Positions 5,487 to 11,433 of a stretch of 39,395 bases of DNA are shown here, piece after piece. The DNA is from a virus. Position 1 is the first letter of the stretch; every line of letters begins with the position of its first letter. The stretch lies in IMG/VR virus record IMGVR_UViG_3300036770_000541, positions 1-39,395 of that record; one strand, 5' to 3'. The translations under genes and the position numbers were made by a program. A model generated the notes under the pieces. The model was not told the DNA's origin. It ran no database searches and saw nothing but the letters and a program-made list of their open reading frames with translations.

Positions 5487-6049
5487 GCATTTCAATAATG
5501 AAGCAGGCATTAGATGTCTTGCGAGGAATGCACCCAGAACATGGCGGCAATGCTTTTACGAGGGCCGCTGACGAACTGCGGCGAGCAATTGATTTACAAG
5601 AGAAGCGACATATTTGCCCAGACTGGGACTTTATGGAAATTACGGTAAACGATGAAGAATTTAATGCCTGCTGTTGTTTCCCAAAAGAGCCAAGACCTAG
5701 TCTTTGGTTAGCAACCGCCCACGATGGGCGAGTGAAATATACAACCGATAGCGGTCGTGCATCAGATTGGAAAGAATCAGGCTCGTACAGGATGGTTCAA
5801 GACTATTACACTGAACCACTGCATGACTTTGGCAATGTTACGGATGATGCATTGATAGAAGAAGTCCGTAGTCGTGGCTTTACTATTCGTGATGCTCAGA
5901 TTTCACCAAAGCGTGAATGGGTTTGGCTGACGGACACGCAGATCGACGAAATCATGCGTCCGCTTACGCAGAATCAACCCTACTCGTGGCGGGTATTTGC
6001 TCGGGCCATCGAAGCCAAACTAAAGGAAAAGAATGTACCGCAACCCTAA
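5483..6049 (+). CDS. MKQAL-type accessory protein, full length
   Basis: A 188-aa protein starting MSISIMKQALDVLRGMHPEH with the arginine-rich helix AADELRRAIDLQEKRHICPDW. It has a mid-region ACCCFPKEPRP and a C-terminal section DTQIDEIMRPLTQN...WRVFARAIEAKLKEKN, which resembles C-termini of other phage hypothetical proteins. Its start overlaps the previous stop (ATGA). The copy at 38868-39395 is nearly identical for over 400 nt, then carries a 28-codon in-frame insertion after QISPK before rejoining at REWV. Function unknown. Confidence 0.75.
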   Translation: MSISIMKQALDVLRGMHPEHGGNAFTRAADELRRAIDLQEKRHICPDWDFMEITVNDEEFNACCCFPKEPRPSLWLATAHDGRVKYTTDSGRASDWKESGSYRMVQDYYTEPLHDFGNVTDDALIEEVRSRGFTIRDAQISPKREWVWLTDTQIDEIMRPLTQNQPYSWRVFARAIEAKLKEKNVPQP

Positions 6050-6323
6050 ACTGCTAAAAGCGGTTGCTTCCCTCCCCTGCCAGGAGTGCGGGAAAGAAGG
6101 CACGCAAGCGGCTCACGCTAACTGGTCGTGGAGTGGCAAGGGCATGGGTATGAAAGCCCACGATATGTATGTTGCGGCCCTGTGTCCTGAGTGCCATTAC
6201 GCCTTAGATCAAGGCAAGGATATGCAAAGGTGGGAAAGAGAAGAACTGTGGCTGCGGGCTTGGAGAAAAACAATATATGAGTTGTTTGAGAGGGGACTTG
6301 TAGATGTACGAGCTAAAACATGA
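6033..6323 (+). CDS. YbcO/DUF1364-like HNH-type nuclease
   Basis: A 96-aa protein with MYRNPKLLKAVASLPCQECG, a histidine in AAHANWSWSGKGMGMKAHD, and a second pair CPECHYALDQG (C-x-x-C-H). This matches the DUF1364/YbcO family of small phage nucleases with a zinc-bound HNH-like core, often located near replication and Holliday-junction genes. It overlaps the preceding gene by 17 nt. The likely role is DNA processing during replication or recombination; substrate unknown. Confidence 0.75.
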   Translation: MYRNPKLLKAVASLPCQECGKEGTQAAHANWSWSGKGMGMKAHDMYVAALCPECHYALDQGKDMQRWEREELWLRAWRKTIYELFERGLVDVRAKT

Positions 6324-6477
6324 GTGGACTAAGTGCAAACGATGTGCGGGCAGAATCCGCAAAGTAAGAGGACGCAAACTCTGCAACCCCTGTCATAAGG
6401 AAATACATGGCTACCTCCCCGACACAATTATCTCTGGCCTGGTTAAAAAAGGAGCTATAAATGAGCGAAATCGTTGA
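6304..6477 (+). CDS. Small zinc-ribbon protein
   Basis: A 57-aa ORF starting MYELKHEWTKCKRCAGRIRK. It contains CKRC and, 14 residues later, CNPC, giving a four-cysteine zinc ribbon in a very basic sequence. It overlaps the nuclease gene upstream by 20 nt and the homing endonuclease gene downstream by 17 nt. Small basic zinc ribbons like this usually bind nucleic acid or a partner protein; I cannot name it. The overlap with the homing endonuclease gene suggests that insertion occurred at its 3' end. Confidence 0.65.
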   Translation: MYELKHEWTKCKRCAGRIRKVRGRKLCNPCHKEIHGYLPDTIISGLVKKGAINERNR

Positions 6478-6967
6478 AATCCCTTTGTCTGGAGAATTGG
6501 TTGCAGTTGTTGATAAAGGTCAAGAATGGGTTTTAGAAGGCCCAAAGTGGCAAGCAAGCAAAACACAAAGCGGCAGGATTTATGTTAAAAGGATGCTGAA
6601 GTCAAAAGGTACAGTTACATATCAATACCTTCATAGGCTTATTTGTAATGCCCCAAAAGGCATGGTGGTAGACCATATCAATAGGAACCCACTAGACAAC
6701 AGGAAAGAAAACCTAAGACTTGTAACCACACAACAAAACTCATGGAACAGAGTTGGTGTTGGCGGTGGATTTAAGGGGGTCATTAAACATAAATACGGAT
6801 TTTGTGCGCGGCTTATGATTAACGGGAAAGGCGTTCATTTGGGGTTTTTTAAGTCAGCAGTAGACGCGGCAAAAAGATATGACGAGGCAGCTAAACACTA
6901 TTTTGGTCAGTTTGCTCTGACAAACGAAGATCTTGGCAAGTTTGAGTCCAACGCAACTTACGCTTAG
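6461..6967 (+). CDS. HNH homing endonuclease with AP2 DNA-binding domain
   Basis: A 168-aa protein. The HNH core spans about residues 58-96 (HRLI, VVDHINRNPLDNRKENLRL, QQNSWN). An AP2-type DNA-binding domain spans about 103-155 (FKGVIKHKYGFCARL, HLGFFKSAVDAAKRYDEAA). This pairing is typical of free-standing phage homing endonucleases, which cut intron-less or intronless-like target sites and spread by gene conversion. A GGAG site lies 4-7 nt before the ATG. Its 3' end overlaps the next gene, so it appears to have landed between the zinc ribbon and the nuclease-like gene. Confidence 0.9.
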   Translation: MSEIVEIPLSGELVAVVDKGQEWVLEGPKWQASKTQSGRIYVKRMLKSKGTVTYQYLHRLICNAPKGMVVDHINRNPLDNRKENLRLVTTQQNSWNRVGVGGGFKGVIKHKYGFCARLMINGKGVHLGFFKSAVDAAKRYDEAAKHYFGQFALTNEDLGKFESNATYA

Positions 6968-7250
6968 GTGGCTCCGAGAGGAGGGCTACTTAGCAGAAGT
7001 GGTTGAGAGGTTCATTCCAGGGGCGAACATCCGTAAAGACCTCTGGGGTTGGTGCGACATCGTAGCGATAAGAGAAGGCGAAACTGTTGCGGTGCAATGT
7101 ACCAGTTGGGACAACATTTCTTCTAGGTGCAAAAAGATTGCGGAAAGCGACACGGTAGGCCCAGTAAGAAAAGCTGGCTGGTCAATTTGGGTTGTGGGCT
7201 GGAAGAAAAAAAACAACAGGTGGGTACACAAACTTGTAGACTGTTCTTAG
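6933..7250 (+). CDS. PD-(D/E)XK-like nuclease-type protein
   Basis: A 105-aa protein: LSPTQLTLRWLREEGYLAEVVERFIPGANIRKDLWGWCDIVAIREGETVAVQCTS. The D...VAVQ pattern with nearby conserved-looking Glu/Lys resembles PD-(D/E)XK-fold proteins of phages, though Gln replaces the usual Glu of the E-x-K motif, as in some relatives. No ATG exists at the expected N-terminus. TTG 6933 or TTG 6942 are the candidates, and both lie inside the homing endonuclease gene, suggesting that insertion displaced the original start. The nuclease activity is inferred. Confidence 0.6.
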   Translation: MASLSPTQLTLRWLREEGYLAEVVERFIPGANIRKDLWGWCDIVAIREGETVAVQCTSWDNISSRCKKIAESDTVGPVRKAGWSIWVVGWKKKNNRWVHKLVDCS

Positions 7251-7273
7251 GTATACTGTTTAGATTCGTGGTG

Positions 7274-7282
7274 TGCTATTCT
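7274..7282 (+). promoter_or_regulatory. Extended -10 promoter candidate before short terminated leader
   Basis: TG-C-TATTCT at 7274-7282 matches an extended -10 and resembles the TG-G-TATCCT and TG-G-TATCTT elements at 2856 and 36782. No good -35 is visible (TACTGT at 7254-7259 with 17-bp spacing). A second possible -10, TATACT, lies at 7252-7257. Predicted start is near 7289, exactly at the first hairpin. Confidence 0.4.
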
Positions 7283-7288
7283 GGGAAC

Positions 7289-7332
7289 GCCTCATACCTC
7301 CGAGGCTTCTCCTCCGTCCCTCACAGGGACTT
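7289..7332 (+). ncRNA. Two-hairpin leader ahead of terminator
   Basis: Hairpin 1 is GCCTC (7289-7293), 8-nt loop, GAGGC (7302-7306). Hairpin 2 is GTCCCT (7316-7321), 3-nt loop, AGGGAC (7325-7330). Together with the terminator directly behind, this would be a short RNA of about 70 nt. Its position ahead of the late genes recalls lambda 6S RNA or HK022 put-type antitermination RNAs, but there is no sequence evidence for either. Confidence 0.45.
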
Positions 7333-7358
7333 AGCCCGCCACTCGCGGGCTTTTTTTT
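7333..7358 (+). terminator. Rho-independent terminator
   Basis: Perfect 7-bp stem AGCCCGC (7333-7339) with GCGGGCT (7345-7351), 5-nt loop, and eight consecutive T from 7351. This is the clearest intrinsic terminator in the window. It separates the replication-side genes from the regulator and late block; readthrough or antitermination would be needed if transcription continues into the late genes. Confidence 0.9.
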
Positions 7359-7367
7359 GGGGATGAG

Positions 7368-7580
7368 ATGAGCAAGAAAGACCAAATACTTAACTGTTGC
7401 AGAGACCAGGCTAGGAACGCGGGTGAGATTGCAAGTCTGCTTCAGTTGGACAAGACTGTTGTAAAGATCACTTTGCTTTACTGTTTTAAGAGGGGTCTGG
7501 TTACCAGGGAAAAGCGTGACAGACCGTCACAGGTTCGCGGCCCCAAACAAGAGTTCTTCTACCTATGTCAGCAATCGTAA
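7368..7580 (+). CDS. Small winged-helix DNA-binding protein
   Basis: A 70-aa protein with a helix-turn-helix pattern (ARNAGEIASLLQLDKTVVKITLLYCFKRGLV) followed by a wing-like REKRDRPSQVRGPKQEFFYL. It is the first gene after the terminator and overlaps the next gene by 16 nt. It is likely a transcriptional regulator, possibly of the late region, but the target is unknown. A nearby in-frame alternative start is absent; ATG 7368 has GGGGATGAG upstream. Confidence 0.7.
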   Translation: MSKKDQILNCCRDQARNAGEIASLLQLDKTVVKITLLYCFKRGLVTREKRDRPSQVRGPKQEFFYLCQQS

Positions 7581-8245
7581 TCGCGACCAAGAACGGTAAG
7601 TGCCTCCCAGTCTTGGCGGCATCTATAACCATGTACCTGCCAGACTTCTTTACAGTCTACCTATCAGGATCTGGCCTCATTCTTCCCAAGCACAGGACTA
7701 TCACAACTGATAATACTGCGGGCAACTTTGGGGATAGTTATAACAATGTTGTCCACCAGGCGATAGATGACGGACACCAAGATCTTTTAGTCTGTAACGA
7801 TGACATTGTTTTTACTCCCTACACCTGGCCTACTCTAGCTGAAGACCTAAAAAGAATCCCCGCAGAAGGCCGTGGTTGGGTTGCTACACGGTCGGACTAC
7901 GCTCGCGGCTACCAGAACATTAGGGTAAAGCACGAGGGCGATAGAGACGGCCTTAGACACGCCTCCGAAAATGCAATAGTTGAGGTGGATGTGATTGCCC
8001 CCATCTGTGCGTGGGTCGAGTCCAAGAACTGGGTAGACTTCCCCCCGATTAACTGGTACTCGGACGATGTGCAATGCCTGGATATGCAGGAAAAAGGTCT
8101 GAGGCACTATATCAGCAGGGCTTATGTCCACCATGTCGGAAGCCAGACCTGCGGGCCAGACTTTAGGCAATGTGTAGAGGATGCGAAGCCTTGGATACAA
8201 GCGAACAGACCAGAACTCGCGGAACTGTGGTTCAAGAGCAACTGA
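7565..8245 (+). CDS. GT-A-type glycosyltransferase-like protein (first)
   Basis: A 226-aa protein with a Rossmann-like start (IVIATKNG), NTAGNFGDSYNNVVHQAID, an acidic metal site LLVCNDDIVF (about residues 78-87), and a late YSDDVQCLDMQEKG and AYVHHVGSQT. This layout is typical of phage family-2-like glycosyltransferases. The acceptor could be a modified base, a virion protein or host surface sugar. It lies between two regulator genes, with its start inside the preceding gene and its end overlapping the Q-like gene. Donor and acceptor cannot be read from sequence. Confidence 0.7.
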   Translation: MSAIVIATKNGKCLPVLAASITMYLPDFFTVYLSGSGLILPKHRTITTDNTAGNFGDSYNNVVHQAIDDGHQDLLVCNDDIVFTPYTWPTLAEDLKRIPAEGRGWVATRSDYARGYQNIRVKHEGDRDGLRHASENAIVEVDVIAPICAWVESKNWVDFPPINWYSDDVQCLDMQEKGLRHYISRAYVHHVGSQTCGPDFRQCVEDAKPWIQANRPELAELWFKSN

Positions 8246-8571
8246 GAAACTGGGCCTGGTGGCTGGCAGGGTATGTCGGGCCTCCAGTCCAAGATAAAGC
8301 CGCAAGTGCGGAGGGGAACTATGTTTCTGAAGAAATCTGGGATGGACACGAACCCAAATACGAACCCGATCAGCTTGCGGGCGAGAGGGTGGAAGAGATT
8401 GTTAGAAACCTACCGCCTTTTACGCGCATGGTTCTCAAAGCCGCCTATGTGCAGTATCCCTACCATTTGGAACATAGCATTGCACAACGCCTTAAAATCT
8501 CCACAGACAGGTACAAGTCGGAGCTTAAAAAAGCACACGAACTGGTTGCCAAATCGTTAAAACTAGACTAG
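8227..8571 (+). CDS. Q/RinA-like late transcription regulator candidate
   Basis: A 114-aa protein starting at GTG 8227 (VVQEQLRNWAWWLAGYVGPP). The C-terminal half ERVEEIVRNLPPFTRMVLKAAYV...SIAQRLKISTDRYKSELKKAHELVAKSL resembles a sigma-70 region 4-like helix-turn-helix found in phage antiterminator Q and RinA/ArpU-type late activators. Its place just before the small virion-side genes fits late-gene control. An upstream TGT-initiated reading exists only with a poor start, so the start is inferred from the conserved-looking WAWWLAGY onset. Confidence 0.6.
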   Translation: MVQEQLRNWAWWLAGYVGPPVQDKAASAEGNYVSEEIWDGHEPKYEPDQLAGERVEEIVRNLPPFTRMVLKAAYVQYPYHLEHSIAQRLKISTDRYKSELKKAHELVAKSLKLD

Positions 8572-8618
8572 ACTTGGGGGTGGGAAACTTTACCCTAAAA
8601 TTTCGTAAGGAGTTGACC

Positions 8619-8666
8619 ATGTACGGTAAGAAGAAAAAACCCATGCCTGGGAAAAAAGGCAAATGA
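8619..8666 (+). CDS. 15-residue basic peptide
   Basis: A micro-ORF encoding MYGKKKKPMPGKKGK. It has a strong Shine-Dalgarno (GTAAGGAG, about 6 nt before the ATG), and its TGA overlaps the next ATG (ATGA), so it is very likely translated and coupled to the downstream gene. Similar tiny Lys/Gly/Pro peptides occur in other phages near structural genes, but I know of no role. It may be a genuine product or a translational coupler. Confidence 0.6.
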   Translation: MYGKKKKPMPGKKGK

Positions 8667-8998
8667 AGCAGCAGGACGGCGTTACCGTAATGATCGGACT
8701 GCTTGGTCCCAATAAGAAGATGGGTAAAGAGTCCGAGTCCCTTCTAGAAGACGATATGTCCGAGTGTCCTTTAGCGACTGCGGATGAGATCGTTAACAAG
8801 GGTAACAAGCAAAAAGCTATTCTGACTGCGGAGTACGGCCCCAAAGAAGATGAGCGTATGTGCGGCAATTGTGAATACGGCGAGAACCTAAAAGGCTGCG
8901 GGCTAAGCAAGGATGAAGTCTACTGCCAGATCTTTGAATTTAAGTGCGCTAAGAGCAATGTGTGTAATGCGTACGACAGCGGCGAAGAAGACGAGTAG
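8663..8998 (+). CDS. Cysteine-rich phage protein of unknown function
   Basis: A 111-aa protein. The first 55 residues are variable, with no clear motif. Residues 66-103 hold seven cysteines (CGNC, C, C, C, C, C) in EDERMCGNCEYGENLKGCGL and KCAKSNVCNAY, likely a metal-binding or disulfide-rich knot. It is coupled by overlap to the 15-residue peptide upstream and to the secreted-type protein downstream. Function unknown. Confidence 0.7.
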   Translation: MKQQDGVTVMIGLLGPNKKMGKESESLLEDDMSECPLATADEIVNKGNKQKAILTAEYGPKEDERMCGNCEYGENLKGCGLSKDEVYCQIFEFKCAKSNVCNAYDSGEEDE

Positions 8999-9195
8999 TG
9001 TGGTTGCCAGTCGTGTTCTTTTGCGCGGCTGGGTCTTGTCAATTCTGGTCAGATGATGCTTACACAAGTAAGCAAGAGTGCCTCCAGCGGGTCTCTGAGA
9101 TAACCCAAATCATAGAATCACACCCCGAGACAACGGTTGCGGGGATATGTCTGCCTGTTAAGCAAAGGTTTACAAATGCCAGCCACCAGTCGTAG
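8998..9195 (+). CDS. Small secreted or lipoprotein-like protein
   Basis: A 65-aa ORF from GTG 8998 that overlaps the upstream stop (TAGTG). The N-terminus MWLPVVFFCAAGSCQFW is hydrophobic with cysteines, like a short signal segment, followed by a helix with KQECLQRVSEITQII and a late cysteine (AGICLPVKQRF). Two or three disulfide-capable cysteines remain outside the leader. It may be exported to the periplasm; role unknown. Confidence 0.6.
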   Translation: MWLPVVFFCAAGSCQFWSDDAYTSKQECLQRVSEITQIIESHPETTVAGICLPVKQRFTNASHQS

Positions 9196-9337
9196 TCAAG
9201 CAAGACTTATGTATGCGGTTGCCAACAATCCCAAGTTAGCTAAAGAGACGGGCATTTCCCAAAAGGTAGCCAAAGAGTTTGTAAAAGAAACCAAGAGTAT
9301 GAAGGGTCTGCCTGAAAAGAAAAAGGCCAAGAAATGA
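9176..9337 (+). CDS. DUF3008-like small basic protein
   Basis: A 53-aa protein from ATG 9176: MPATSRSQARLMYAVANNPK, then ISQKVAKEFVKETK and a KGLPEKKKAKK tail. This matches the DUF3008 pattern found in many phages and bacteria (MPATS start, VAKEF core). Its biochemical role is unknown. It overlaps the previous gene by 20 nt and the next by 4 nt, within a run of small basic proteins ahead of the packaging genes. Confidence 0.75.
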   Translation: MPATSRSQARLMYAVANNPKLAKETGISQKVAKEFVKETKSMKGLPEKKKAKK

Positions 9338-9495
9338 AGAAAGAAGTATACGAAAAGCCCCGTCCCAAAGGATTAGGCAAGCCCAAGGCTTTATCTGCAA
9401 ACCAGAAGCGTGCGGCTAAGAGTTTTGCTAAGAAGTCGGGTACTGCTTACCCTTCTTTAGTTGCTAACATGGCGGGAGCCAGAGCTAAGAAATGA
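9334..9495 (+). CDS. Small very basic protein
   Basis: A 53-aa ORF beginning MKKEVYEKPRPKGLGKPKAL and ending in NMAGARAKK. Lys, Arg, Gly and Ala dominate. Both ends overlap neighbours by 4 nt (ATGA), the clearest sign it is translated. It could bind DNA or be packaged, but nothing in the sequence shows which. Confidence 0.7.
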   Translation: MKKEVYEKPRPKGLGKPKALSANQKRAAKSFAKKSGTAYPSLVANMAGARAKK

Positions 9496-9833
9496 AGGTA
9501 CGCGATGCAGCTAAGTTATTTGAGAAATACGATCAGAGAACTACTCGCAAGATGGCTGAACACAATCGGGCGGGCGGCTCTGTCCGCAAGCCAGTCCGTA
9601 GTACCAAAAATGCAAGTGCCGCTGACCAGTACGATAGAGCCAAGTTCATTTACAGAAAAGCCTCGCAAGCCCTCACCGCGAACCATCCACTCAAAAACGA
9701 TAAGGGCGAATCAACGCCAGCGGCTCTCCAATTCAAAAGGTGGGCAGCAAAAGTTCCCCAGAACCAAGAAGACCTTAGAGAGCTAAAAGCACTAGGAGCA
9801 AGACTAAAAGAGCGTTACAAGCCTAAAGATTGA
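9492..9833 (+). CDS. Basic helical protein of unknown function
   Basis: A 113-aa, strongly basic protein (MKVRDAAKLFEKYDQRTTRK...SVRKPVRSTKNASAADQYDRAKFIYRKASQ). Predicted mostly helical with no recognised motif. Starts by overlapping the previous stop and ends by overlapping a TTG start of the glycosyltransferase gene. Its place in the small-basic-protein run suggests a shared role with those genes. Confidence 0.7.
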   Translation: MKVRDAAKLFEKYDQRTTRKMAEHNRAGGSVRKPVRSTKNASAADQYDRAKFIYRKASQALTANHPLKNDKGESTPAALQFKRWAAKVPQNQEDLRELKALGARLKERYKPKD

Positions 9834-10756
9834 AACTTGTAATTTACATCCCAACCTACAACAGGTTAGGAAAGTTAAAGACCTGCCTAGAAAGCATTGC
9901 GCCACAGGCCGATGGGGTGAAGGTCTATGTATCTAACAACGCCTCTACGGATGGCACAAAAGATTATTTAGACGGGTTGGGCTACCCTTGGTTGATTGTC
10001 CACCATCAACCAGAGAATTATGGCGGGGCTTACAATCAAGCTGCGGCCTGGTATATACCTGTAGATACGGAGTATGTCTGGGTCATAGGTGATGACGACT
10101 ATTTGCTGCCTGGTGCGGTTGCAACGCTATTAGAGGCCACCAAGCACAACACAGACTTTATATTTTGTAACACACAGGCTTACCCTGCCAAAGATGAAGA
10201 GGCAGTTATGCGGGAGCCAGTTTTACCCAAGGGCAAGATTAAGGGCAGATACACGGAAAGTTTCTTGTGTCCGTTTTCTGATCTTGTAGACCCTGCGGTT
10301 GCGGACTCCTTGCTTTTAGAAATTATGTGCTTGTGTGTACGCAAGTCTGCGGTAAAAGAAATTGACTTAGATGGGCTAAAAGCAGAGCCAGAAGACACTT
10401 TTGCGTCTGCGGGGCGATACTATACTGGGATAACAGCACCTCTGTTAGAGTCTTTTACTGGGGGTACAAAAGGGCTTTATCTGCACCCTCCGTTAACCTT
10501 TAACTTTTGGAATCCTCACGGTTACTCTGGAAACTACGACTACATCTTTCCAGTTGCGATACTGTATATGATTGAGATGTATCGCAAAAACAAGATAATT
10601 GACCATGCGCGGTATCTGGGGCTTTTGCGGTACTACTTCCATCTCATGGGCGGGCCTCTTTATAGGCAGCTTATGAAAGAAACGAAGGCCAAACCTTTTA
10701 GTGATGAAATCTTACAAACGATAGAGTCGCACTATGAAGTGTTGCGGACTGCGTGA
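9830..10756 (+). CDS. Family 2 glycosyltransferase (second)
   Basis: A 308-aa protein with clear GT2 signatures: IYIPTYNRLGKL (residues 4-15), VSNNASTDGTKD (about 34-45), and the metal-binding GDDDYLLPG (about 87-95). A C-terminal helical part includes NFWNPHGYSGNYDYIFPVAILYMIEMYRKN. It transfers a sugar from a nucleotide donor; acceptor unknown. It starts at TTG 9830, overlapping the preceding TGA; no ATG lies near the conserved N-terminus. It is followed with 4-nt overlap by an unidentified gene that may act with it. Confidence 0.85.
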   Translation: MKLVIYIPTYNRLGKLKTCLESIAPQADGVKVYVSNNASTDGTKDYLDGLGYPWLIVHHQPENYGGAYNQAAAWYIPVDTEYVWVIGDDDYLLPGAVATLLEATKHNTDFIFCNTQAYPAKDEEAVMREPVLPKGKIKGRYTESFLCPFSDLVDPAVADSLLLEIMCLCVRKSAVKEIDLDGLKAEPEDTFASAGRYYTGITAPLLESFTGGTKGLYLHPPLTFNFWNPHGYSGNYDYIFPVAILYMIEMYRKNKIIDHARYLGLLRYYFHLMGGPLYRQLMKETKAKPFSDEILQTIESHYEVLRTA

Positions 10757-11433
10757 AGATCTACCAGGCGTACCATCAGGACTTCCATAAGAAACATTTG
10801 TTGCCAAATACAGAACATTTGGATGTGCGGGCATTTCCGACACCCAGACGAGAGTACGACATATTTGAGAGGCTCCGACCAGAAGGCGATTTTGGGGTTA
10901 TAAGCTGGAAGTTCACAGACAAGACTTGGCTGGATGAGTGGGAAGAAACAGCTAAAGAGAAGCTAAAGACTCACGATTGCGTGATGATAAATCCCTTTCC
11001 TGCGGTCTCTGCGGTCTCCTACAACTGTTGGCAGTCACATCCTAGTCTGATAGACACAGCAAAAGACTTAGTAGATGTAGACCAGTTCCAAGAGAAGATT
11101 GCGTTTTGCCTTTACATTCTGGCTAAGAAGGACTGGTGGACAAGATTCTTTGAGTTCGTAGAACCGATGCTCAAGCACCCAGGTATGCAAGCCCCAAGTG
11201 GGTATGCTCGCGGTGCGGATATACCTCAAGTCGGGTTTATCGTAGAGCGAGTTGTTAACCACATGCTGGATGGGGTGTACATCTGGGAGTACCCAGAAGA
11301 CCATCATCTGCGGAAGTACGGGACGACAGATTTTTTACTATTAGATAAGGTAAAGCACGATTTCAACACTTGGTCGCAGATTGCGGGCAGATACAACATA
11401 AACCATGTTGCGGCATTGGATGACAGGACATAA
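10753..11433 (+). CDS. Unidentified protein coupled to glycosyltransferase
   Basis: A 226-aa protein starting at GTG 10753 (MKIYQAYHQDFHKKHLLPNT). Features include aromatic-rich stretches (WKFTDKTWLDEWEE, AKKDWWTRFFEFVEPML), a central CVMINPFPAVSAVSYNCWQS and the late IWEYPEDHHLRKYG. I do not recognise the family. Overlaps at both ends with the glycosyltransferase and the ADP-ribosyltransferase-like gene suggest it belongs to the same functional set; a sugar-related enzyme is possible but unproven. Confidence 0.65.
   Translation: MKIYQAYHQDFHKKHLLPNTEHLDVRAFPTPRREYDIFERLRPEGDFGVISWKFTDKTWLDEWEETAKEKLKTHDCVMINPFPAVSAVSYNCWQSHPSLIDTAKDLVDVDQFQEKIAFCLYILAKKDWWTRFFEFVEPMLKHPGMQAPSGYARGADIPQVGFIVERVVNHMLDGVYIWEYPEDHHLRKYGTTDFLLLDKVKHDFNTWSQIAGRYNINHVAALDDRT

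Larger units (their letters stand above)
1..5930. repeat. Copy 1 of diverged terminal direct repeat
   Basis: Positions 1 to about 5930 share gene order and sequence with about 33290 to 39395, in the same orientation. Matching pairs are the recombination operon end, the divergent control region, the HExxH protein, the metallophosphoesterase, the winged-helix gene, DUF3310 and the two MKQAL genes. Similarity is mosaic: some segments are nearly identical, many coding parts are moderately diverged, and 2841-4358 has no counterpart. Position 1 falls inside a gene whose full version is at 33197-33397, which fits a genome read more than once around. Confidence 0.9.

Noticed and set aside
7847-8305. 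152-aa leftward ORF
   Set aside because: Antisense to the glycosyltransferase-like gene, with no start signals and no motifs.
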